Source: Microbacterium salitolerans
GTDB lineage: Bacteria; Actinomycetota; Actinomycetes; Actinomycetales; Microbacteriaceae
NCBI RefSeq assembly: GCF_019720895.1
Contig: NZ_JAHKSH010000005.1
Span: 124,001 to 188,000, forward strand
Direction of reading: 5' to 3'
DNA length: 64,000 nt
Part shown: one piece after another, positions 21,610 to 28,542 of the stretch
How the letters are laid out: each line of letters begins with the position of its first letter
Numbering within the stretch: position 1 is the first letter of the stretch
Program-made: the position numbers and the translations under genes
Notes under the pieces: model-generated
What the model was told of the DNA's origin: nothing
What the model saw: the letters and a program-made list of their open reading frames with translations, nothing else
Database searches by the model: none

Positions 21610-22926
21610 TCAGTCTCCCTCGACGCGCAGCACACTGACCACGCGCTCGACGACGTCTGCCGCCGCCAGCGTCTCGACCGTGTCGCTGAGCGCCTGCTCG
21701 CGCGCACTGTGCGTGCCGATCACGAGGCGGGCGCGGCTCGTGCCGCTCGCATCCTCGGAGACCGTCTGCTCGACCGTCGCGACCGAGACGCCGCCGTCAC
21801 TCAGGAGGCCCGCGACGGCGGCGAGGACGCCCTGCTCGTCCGTGACGTCGAGCGTGATCTGGTACCTCGTGGTGATGCGTCCGATCGGCGCGATCGGCGC
21901 ATCGCCCCTGGCCGACTCGCCCACGCCGACGCCGCCCGCGATGTGACGGCGCGCGGCCGACACGACATCGCCGAGCACGGCGGAGGCCGTCTCGACGCCG
22001 CCCGCGCCGGCGCCGTAGAACATGAGCGGTCCCGCGGCCTCGGCCTCGACGTAGACGGCGTTGTTGCCGCCGTGCACGCTGGCCAGCGGGTGCTCGCGGT
22101 CGACGAGCGCCGGGTACACGCGCACGGAGATCGCCTCCTCCTCGTCGCCCTCGGCCGCCAGGCGCTCGCACGTCGCGAGCAGCTTGATGACGAAGCCGGC
22201 CTTGCGGGCGTTGTCGATCGCGGCGGCATCGATCGACGTGATGCCCTCGCAGTGCACCTGGTCGAGCGGGACGTTCGTGTGAAACGCGAGGCTCGCGAGG
22301 ATCGCGGCCTTCTGCGCGGCATCGTGACCGGCGACGTCCGCCGTCGGATCCGCCTCGGCGAAGCCGAGCGCCTGCGCGTCGGCGAGCACCGCGTCGAAGT
22401 CGGCGCCCTCCTTGTCCATGCGGTCGAGGATGTAGTTCGTCGTGCCGTTGACGATGCCGAAGATCCGGCGTACGCGGTCACCCGCCAGCGAGTCCTTGAG
22501 GGGGCGCACGATCGGGATCGCGGCCGCAACCGCCGCCTCGTACGACACGGTCGCGCCGACCTGGTCGGCGACCTCGAAGATCTCCGCACCGTGCGTCGCG
22601 AGGAGCGCCTTGTTGCCCGTGACGACGTCGGCGCCCGAGCGCAGCGCGTCGAGGATGTGCGTGCGGGCGGGCTCCATGCCGCCCATCAGCTCGATCACGA
22701 TGTCGCTGCCGACGATGAGCTCGTGCGCGTCGGTCGTGAGCAGCTCGCGCGGCAGCGGAGCGTCGCGCGGGGCGTCGACGTCGCGGACGGCGATGCCCGC
22801 CAGCTCGAGCCGGGCTCCCGCGCGCTCCTCGAGCTCGTCGGCGCGCTCGAGGAGCAGGTTCGCGACCTGCGATCCGACCGAGCCGGCGCCGAGAAGGGCG
22901 ACGCGCAGAGTGCGGTGATCGATCAT
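21610..22926 (-). CDS. hom: Homoserine dehydrogenase with ACT domain
   Basis: A 438-residue NAD(P)-dependent enzyme reducing aspartate semialdehyde to homoserine. The nucleotide-binding GAGSVGSQVANLL is at the N-terminus and the catalytic region FGIVNGTTNYIL is in the middle. Residues from about 350 form an ACT domain (YQITLDVTDEQGVLAAVAG), which in this family mediates feedback inhibition by threonine. Its ATG overlaps the lysA stop (ATGA). Confidence 0.96.
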   Translation of the reverse strand: MIDHRTLRVALLGAGSVGSQVANLLLERADELEERAGARLELAGIAVRDVDAPRDAPLPRELLTTDAHELIVGSDIVIELMGGMEPARTHILDALRSGADVVTGNKALLATHGAEIFEVADQVGATVSYEAAVAAAIPIVRPLKDSLAGDRVRRIFGIVNGTTNYILDRMDKEGADFDAVLADAQALGFAEADPTADVAGHDAAQKAAILASLAFHTNVPLDQVHCEGITSIDAAAIDNARKAGFVIKLLATCERLAAEGDEEEAISVRVYPALVDREHPLASVHGGNNAVYVEAEAAGPLMFYGAGAGGVETASAVLGDVVSAARRHIAGGVGVGESARGDAPIAPIGRITTRYQITLDVTDEQGVLAAVAGLLSDGGVSVATVEQTVSEDASGTSRARLVIGTHSAREQALSDTVETLAAADVVERVVSVLRVEGD

Positions 22927-24359
22927 TTCTCTCCCTTGTTGAGTGCAGGGGACGGCAGCCCGGCGTCGCGGGCGAGCAGATCGTCGATCGTCTCGCCGCG
23001 CACGATGACGCGCGCCTCTCCCTCGCGCACCGCCACGACGGGCGGACGCGGGACATGGTTGTAGTTGCTCGACATGGCCGCCGAGTAGGCGCCCGTCGAG
23101 GCGACGGCCAGCAGATCTCCCGGCGTGATGTCACCGGGGAGGTACTCGTGGTCGACGACGATGTCGCCAGACTCGCAGTGCATGCCGACGACCCGCACGA
23201 GCGCAGGCGCGTCGTCGCCCGTGCGCGACGCGAGACGCGCCGAGTACTGGGCGCCGTACAGCGCGGGGCGGACGTTGTCGCTCATGCCGCCGTCGACCGC
23301 GACGTAGAGACGCTCCGCGACCCCCTCGGTCGTCTCGACGCGCACGGGCTTCGTCGTGCCGACCTCGTAGAGCGTCACTCCCGCCGGTCCCATGATCGAG
23401 CGCCCGGGCTCGAACGCCAGGGTCGGCAGCTCGATGCCGCGCGCCTGGCACTCATCGGCGACCGCGTCGACGATGCCGTCGGCGAGCTGCTCGATCGGCG
23501 CCGGGTCGTCGGCGCGCGTGTACGCGATGCCGAACCCGCCGCCCAGGTTGAGGAGGGGAACGGATCCGCCCTCGAGCAGCCGCTCATGCAGCTCGAGCAC
23601 GCGCGATGCCGACTCCCGAAAGCCGGAGATGCCGAAGATCTGCGACCCGATGTGGCAGTGCAGGCCGGAGAACTCGACGAACGAGAGCTCTCGGATCCGC
23701 GCCACGGCCTGTTCCGCATCGTCGAGAGCGAAGCCGAACTTCTGATCCTCGTGCGCCGTCGCGAGGAAATCGTGCGTGTCGGCGTGCACGCCGCTCCGCA
23801 CGCGCACGAGCACCTTCTGAGTCACACCGCGGCGCTCGGTGATGGCGCCGAGCCGCTCGATCTCGATGGACGAGTCGACGATGATCGTGCCGACACCCGC
23901 TTCCACCGCCCGCTCGAGCTCGCTGACGCGCTTGTTGTTGCCGTGGTAGCCGATGCGCTCGGCCGGGACACCCGCGGCGAGAGCCGTCTCGAGCTCGCCT
24001 CGCGAGCAGACGTCGACGCCGAGCCCCGCCTCGATCATCCACCGCGCGACCTCGGCGCACAGGAAGGCCTTGCCCGCGTAGTAGACGCGTGCGACGCCCC
24101 CGTGACGGGCCGTGGCCGCGACGAAAGCGCGGTGGGTGCGCGCGGCCTGATCGCGCGCGTGCTGCTCGTCGATGACGAGGACGGGGGTGCCGAGCTGTTC
24201 GACGAGATCCGTCGCGCGGGATCCGCCGAGAACGAGGACGCCGTCGGGATCCCTCGTCGCCGATGCGGGCCACACGAGATCGGCGAGGTCGTTCGCGTCG
24301 TCGGGGCGGATGAGCCACTCGGGAGCGAGCGGATGCGCGGAGGCGGGCACAGAGACCAT
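22923..24359 (-). CDS. lysA: Diaminopimelate decarboxylase
   Basis: A 478-residue PLP enzyme making lysine from meso-diaminopimelate. The PLP lysine is in RVYYAGKAFLCAEVAR, and HCHIGSQIF and LNLGGGFGIAY are barrel motifs; ESGDIVVD carries the Cys used across the dimer. It opens the lysA-hom-thrB-thrC operon. In many actinobacteria argS lies directly upstream; here an oppositely oriented secreted-protein gene separates them. Confidence 0.95.
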   Translation of the reverse strand: MVSVPASAHPLAPEWLIRPDDANDLADLVWPASATRDPDGVLVLGGSRATDLVEQLGTPVLVIDEQHARDQAARTHRAFVAATARHGGVARVYYAGKAFLCAEVARWMIEAGLGVDVCSRGELETALAAGVPAERIGYHGNNKRVSELERAVEAGVGTIIVDSSIEIERLGAITERRGVTQKVLVRVRSGVHADTHDFLATAHEDQKFGFALDDAEQAVARIRELSFVEFSGLHCHIGSQIFGISGFRESASRVLELHERLLEGGSVPLLNLGGGFGIAYTRADDPAPIEQLADGIVDAVADECQARGIELPTLAFEPGRSIMGPAGVTLYEVGTTKPVRVETTEGVAERLYVAVDGGMSDNVRPALYGAQYSARLASRTGDDAPALVRVVGMHCESGDIVVDHEYLPGDITPGDLLAVASTGAYSAAMSSNYNHVPRPPVVAVREGEARVIVRGETIDDLLARDAGLPSPALNKGEK

Positions 24360-24571
24360 CGGGCGTCGGGGGACCTTACGAGATCAGGGAGAGGCGATGC
24401 CACAGAGTCTAGGCGATCCGCTCGATCGGCCCGAGTCGAGGGGACTCTGGGCTTCTTACCCTCTTCTCACGTTGGCCACATGGGCGCCTCACGCCGGCTC
24501 CATAGCGTCGATCCCGCCGACGGAGAACCGCTCCCGCGGCGCAGTTCCGAGACAGAAACCGAGGAGTCATC

Positions 24572-25153
24572 ATGAAGATCCGCACCGCGATCGCCGGCGC
24601 CGCAGTCGCCGCTCTTGCCCTGTCCCTCGTGCCGACGGCGGCCTTCGCCGACGACGTCACGCGCAACGGGAGCTACACCGTCCGAGCCGGGCAGACCATC
24701 GACGGAGACCTCACCGTGAAGAACGGCACGCTCGTCATCCGCGGCACGGTCAAAGGCAACGTGCAGCAGGTCGGCGGCGGCTCCGTCTTCGTCGAAGGGC
24801 GTGGCGTCGTCGAGGGCAACGTCACCGAGCGCGGGACGGGTGGCGCCGCCGTGCGGAACGGCGGACTCGTCAAGGGCAACGTCCACGAGTACGACGACGG
24901 CCTCATCCGCGTCCAGTCGCGCGGGTCCGTCGACGGCAACGTCATCGAGAAGAGCCGCGGCAACGTGTACATCGGCAGCAGCGTCGACGGCAACGTCACG
25001 GAGGACGACGGCGGCCACCTCTTCCTGTACTCCGGAGCCCGTGTCGACGGCAACGCGTACGAGAAGGACGGCGGCAACCTCTACAAGTACAAGGGATCCC
25101 GCGTCGAGGGCGACGTCGTGGAGAACGGCAGCGGCAAGCGCATCAATCGCTGA
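24572..25153 (+). CDS. Secreted 20-residue-repeat beta-helix-like protein
   Basis: A 193-residue protein with a Sec signal peptide (cleavage likely after AFA, residue 26). The mature part is a tandem repeat whose unit begins V-x-G-N-V-x-E. Copies start near residues 60, 80, 100, 120, 138, 158 and 178, with an earlier IDGDL at 43. Gly-Asn steps and alternating hydrophobics suggest a single-chain parallel beta-helix reminiscent of bactofilins, but bactofilins are cytosolic and lack signal peptides. There is no membrane or sorting signal, so it is probably released. The ATG has GAGGAG upstream. It sits alone on the plus strand between argS and lysA. Confidence 0.78.
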   Translation: MKIRTAIAGAAVAALALSLVPTAAFADDVTRNGSYTVRAGQTIDGDLTVKNGTLVIRGTVKGNVQQVGGGSVFVEGRGVVEGNVTERGTGGAAVRNGGLVKGNVHEYDDGLIRVQSRGSVDGNVIEKSRGNVYIGSSVDGNVTEDDGGHLFLYSGARVDGNAYEKDGGNLYKYKGSRVEGDVVENGSGKRINR

Positions 25154-25170
25154 CCCCGCCAGTCCGCGAT

Positions 25171-25206
25171 GACGAGACCTCCTGCCGACCGGCACGGGGT
25201 CTCGTC
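25171..25206. terminator. Bidirectional hairpin between repeat-protein gene and argS
   Basis: Arms GACGAGACC (25171-25179) and GGTCTCGTC (25198-25206) form a nine-base stem with an 18-base loop between two convergent stops. No T-run follows on either strand. Position between facing gene ends supports a shared terminator. Confidence 0.65.
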
Positions 25207-25227
25207 GCGTCCACAGGGTGCGTGAGA

Positions 25228-26883
25228 CTACATGCGCTCGGGCGCGCTCACTCCGAGGAGGCCGAGGCCGTTGCGCAGCACCTGCCCCGTGGCGTCGTTC
25301 AGCCAGAGGCGCGTGCCGTGCACGGGCTCGACGGGGGCGTCGCCCTTCGGCGTCACGCGACAGCTGTCGTACCAGCGGTGGTAGAGCCCCGCGAGCTCTT
25401 CGAGGTAGCGGGCGACGCGATGCGGCTCGCGCACCTCGGCCGCGAAGCCGACGATGCGCGGGAACTCCTGCAGGGCGCCGAGCAGGGCCGCCTCGGTCTC
25501 GTGGCTCAGCAGCTCAGGTTGGAACGCCTCGCGCGTCACGCCCGCGTCGACCGCGTTGCGCGCGACGTTGACGGTGCGCGCGTGAGCGTACTGCACGTAG
25601 AAGACGGGATTGTCGTTCGTGCGCTTTCTGAGGAGGTCGGGGTCCAGCGACAGCGGCGAATCGGCCGGGTAGCGCTCGAGCGAGTAGCGCAGCGCATCGG
25701 TGCCGAGCCAGTCGCGCAGGTCGTCGAGCTCGATGATGTTCCCGGCACGCTTCGACAGGCGAGCGCCGTTGATCGAGACGAGCTGGCCGATGAGGATCTC
25801 GATGTCCTTCTCGGGATCGTCGCCGGACGCGCCGGCGAGGGCCTTGAGGCGGTGCACGTACCCGTGGTGGTCGGCGCCCAGCAGGTAGATCTTGTGCTGA
25901 TACCCGCGGTCGCCCTTGTTGAGGTAGTACGCGGCGTCAGCGGCGAAGTACGTGTAGACCCCGTTGCCGCGGCGGATCACGCGATCCTTGTCGTCGCCGA
26001 AGTCGGTCGTCTGCACCCAGACGGCGTCCTCGGAATCGTAGACGTGCCCCTGCTCCCGCAGGCGGTCGACGGCCTGGTCGATGAGGCTCGGGGAGCCCTC
26101 GTGCAGCTGGCTCTCCGAGAACCACACGTCGAAGTGCACGTTGAACTTCGCGAGCGATTCCTGGATCTCGGCGAGCTGGAGGGCGTAGGCCGCATCGCGC
26201 ACGGCGTCGAGCCGCTCGCTCTCCGGGCGCTCGAGGAGGGCCGGGTGCTCCGTCTGCACGCGCTCCGCGAGCTCGTCGATGTAGGCGCCCTTGTAGCCGT
26301 CTTCCGGCGCCGCGTCTCCCGTCATCGCCGCGAGCACGCTGCGGCCGAAGCGCTCCATCTGGGCGCCGGCGTCGTTGATGTAGTACTCGCGGGCCACGTT
26401 CGCGCCCGATGCCTCGAGGAGGCGTCCGATGGCGTCGCCGAGCGCGGCCCAGCGCGTGTGGCCGATGTGCAGGGGACCGGTGGGGTTGCCGCTCACGAAC
26501 TCGAGGTTGATCGAGTTGCCCGCCTGCGAGTCGTTCCGCCCGTACTCGGCACCCGCCTCGACGATCGTCTGCGCGAGCTGGCCGGCCGCGGCGGCGTCGA
26601 GGCGCACGTTGATGAAGCCGGGGCCCGCGATCTCGACCGACGCGACGCCACCCACCTCGGCGAGGCCGTCCGCGATCTCCTGCGCCAGCTCGCGCGGGTT
26701 GGCGCCGAGCCTCTTCGCGAACTTCATCGCCGTGTTCGTCGACCAGTCGCCGTGGTCGCGGTTCTTCGGGCGCTCGACGGTGATGTCGGTCGCCGAGATC
26801 TCGATCGGCTCGCCCGGGCGTCGTCGCTCGGCGATCGGCGTCAGGACGGCGAGCAGAGCGGAGGCGAGAGCATCGGGATTCAT
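25228..26883 (-). CDS. argS: Arginyl-tRNA synthetase
   Basis: A 551-residue class I synthetase. The HIGH signature is in GPLHIGHTRWAALGDA near residue 125, the N-terminal additional domain occupies roughly residues 1-100, and ARLSKRAGN takes the place of KMSKS, which is normally weak or absent in ArgS. The C-terminal DALR anticodon-binding domain ends GLLGVSAPERM. Coincidentally, a tRNA-Arg gene lies about 5 kb away. Confidence 0.96.
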   Translation of the reverse strand: MNPDALASALLAVLTPIAERRRPGEPIEISATDITVERPKNRDHGDWSTNTAMKFAKRLGANPRELAQEIADGLAEVGGVASVEIAGPGFINVRLDAAAAGQLAQTIVEAGAEYGRNDSQAGNSINLEFVSGNPTGPLHIGHTRWAALGDAIGRLLEASGANVAREYYINDAGAQMERFGRSVLAAMTGDAAPEDGYKGAYIDELAERVQTEHPALLERPESERLDAVRDAAYALQLAEIQESLAKFNVHFDVWFSESQLHEGSPSLIDQAVDRLREQGHVYDSEDAVWVQTTDFGDDKDRVIRRGNGVYTYFAADAAYYLNKGDRGYQHKIYLLGADHHGYVHRLKALAGASGDDPEKDIEILIGQLVSINGARLSKRAGNIIELDDLRDWLGTDALRYSLERYPADSPLSLDPDLLRKRTNDNPVFYVQYAHARTVNVARNAVDAGVTREAFQPELLSHETEAALLGALQEFPRIVGFAAEVREPHRVARYLEELAGLYHRWYDSCRVTPKGDAPVEPVHGTRLWLNDATGQVLRNGLGLLGVSAPERM

Positions 26884-26979
26884 AGGCCTCTGATTCTATG
26901 GCGTGTCGCCGTGAGCTCCTGAACGGATCGTGCGCGGAACGTGATGAGTGACTCAGCGACGCCCCTTTAAGCTGGTGCC

Positions 26980-27747
26980 ATGCCCCGTCGGATCCGTCGC
27001 GCCCTCGCCTGCCTCGGCATCGTGGTGCTCGGATCCGGTGCACTCGGCGCCTGCGCGACCGAGTCGCACGGCATCGACGTCTCCGGCGACTGGCCCATCG
27101 TCGCCGCGCCGCACGGGACCGCGTCCGCCGGTCCCTCGATGCTGATCCTCGGCGACTCGTGGACCAACGGCATGGTCGCCTCGACCCCCGAGCACGGCTA
27201 CGCGAATCGGGCCGGAGCGATGCTCGACTGGGAGACGACGGTCGACGGCGAGAACGGCAGCGGGTATCTGAAGGCGGGCGCGCGCGGCGGCACGTTCGGC
27301 ACGCGCGCACTGCAGCTCGATCCCGAGCTCGCACCCGACGTGATCGTGATCCAGGGGTCCATCAACGATCGTGGCGAAGACCTGACGCGCCTGACGCCGG
27401 TCGCGCGAAGCGTCTGGCGCGCCGTCGAGGCCAAGTACCCCGACGCGCAGCTCATCGTGCTGGGCCCGGCACCGAGCATCCTCCCCGTCTCGCAGCGGAC
27501 CGAGCGCATCGACACCCTCCTCGGCGTGGCTGCGGCGGCCGAGGGCGTCGACTACATCTCCCCCATCGAGGAGGGCTGGATCACCCGCGCGAACTACGAC
27601 GACATCATCGACTCGTCGACGCGCGGCGCCCATCACCCGAGCGATGACGGCCACGCCTACCTCGCCGAGATGCTCGTCGACGACCTCGGCGCGCTCGTGC
27701 CCGGAGGCGGCACGGAGGCATCCGGCGGCATGGCCGACGGAGAATAG
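26980..27747 (+). CDS. SGNH-hydrolase lipoprotein (copy 1)
   Basis: A 255-residue exported lipoprotein: positive N-terminus, hydrophobic core and lipobox LGAC with Cys25. The SGNH blocks are present: ILGDSW (Ser nucleophile), GANG-like ARGGTFG, GSINDRGED (Asn) and HPSDDGHAYLA (Asp/His pair). Such enzymes deacylate or de-esterify sugars, lipids or wall glycans; the substrate here is unknown. A paralogue follows after six bases. ATG at 26980; no strong ribosome site is seen. Confidence 0.86.
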   Translation: MPRRIRRALACLGIVVLGSGALGACATESHGIDVSGDWPIVAAPHGTASAGPSMLILGDSWTNGMVASTPEHGYANRAGAMLDWETTVDGENGSGYLKAGARGGTFGTRALQLDPELAPDVIVIQGSINDRGEDLTRLTPVARSVWRAVEAKYPDAQLIVLGPAPSILPVSQRTERIDTLLGVAAAAEGVDYISPIEEGWITRANYDDIIDSSTRGAHHPSDDGHAYLAEMLVDDLGALVPGGGTEASGGMADGE

Positions 27748-27753
27748 CGCGCG

Positions 27754-28536
27754 ATGTCCGCGCGGGTTCCGCTCGGCCTGGCCGTGATCGTCGGCACGGG
27801 CCTCGCCGCCGTCTCGTGCGCGTCCGCCGGCCCGCAGACCGCTTCGGCGCATCGACCCGCCGTCGCCGCCTCGTCAGACGCCGTCGTCGTCACGCTCCCC
27901 CGTGATCCGACGATGCTCGTGTTCGGCGACTCGTGGACATGGGGGCGCGCCGCGACCGAACGCGATCTCGGCTACGCCCACCGCATCGGCGAGACGCTCG
28001 GCTGGCCCACGACCGTCGACGGCGAGCGCGCGAGCGGCTACCTGCGCGCCGGCCTCGAGGCCGGGACGTACGCGTCGCGGATCCGCGCCCTGCCCCGCGA
28101 ACCCGCTCCCGATCTCGTCGTCCTCCAGGGCTCCATCAACGACCGCGCGCACGACCTCTCGCGATTCCGCGATGCCGTCGACGAGGCGTGGGACGCCCTC
28201 GACGCCGTGTACCCCGATGCGCGCCTCGTCGTCGTCGGCCCGGCGCCGCAGGTGCTCCCGGTCGAGCCCGGCACCCAGCGCATCGACGAGCTGCTGCGCG
28301 CCGCGGCGGCCTCGCGCGCCGTTCCGTACATCTCGCCGATCGACGCCGAGTGGATCACGACCGCGAACTACGATGCCTTCATCGACACGTCGACGGCCGG
28401 AAACGACCACCCGAGCGACGCCGGCCACGCGTACCTCGCCGAACGCCTCGTGGAGGCGCTCGGCGAGGTCGCGGTCCTCGACGACCCCGTCGTCGCCCTC
28501 GAGGAGACGCCGGCCCCCGCGCCCGACGAGGGCTGA
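27754..28536 (+). CDS. SGNH-hydrolase lipoprotein (copy 2)
   Basis: A 260-residue tandem paralogue of the preceding gene. The two share VFGDSWTWG versus ILGDSWTNG, QGSINDRAHDLSRF versus QGSINDRGEDLTRL, YISPI, and HPSDAGHAYLAE. The N-terminal signal ends with Cys22 after AAVS, an acceptable but weaker lipobox. The C-terminus is an acidic/Pro tail after the catalytic core. Both copies keep the full Ser-Gly-Asn-His set, so neither looks degenerate. The stop lies seven bases from the convergent lyase stop. Confidence 0.85.
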   Translation: MSARVPLGLAVIVGTGLAAVSCASAGPQTASAHRPAVAASSDAVVVTLPRDPTMLVFGDSWTWGRAATERDLGYAHRIGETLGWPTTVDGERASGYLRAGLEAGTYASRIRALPREPAPDLVVLQGSINDRAHDLSRFRDAVDEAWDALDAVYPDARLVVVGPAPQVLPVEPGTQRIDELLRAAAASRAVPYISPIDAEWITTANYDAFIDTSTAGNDHPSDAGHAYLAERLVEALGEVAVLDDPVVALEETPAPAPDEG

Positions 28537-28542
28537 CGCGGC

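Noticed and set aside
24360-24571. A T-box or lysine riboswitch upstream of lysA.
   Set aside because: The 212-base divergent spacer has only a loose CAGAGTC/GACTCTG inverted pair; no T-box core or lysine-riboswitch architecture could be recognised.
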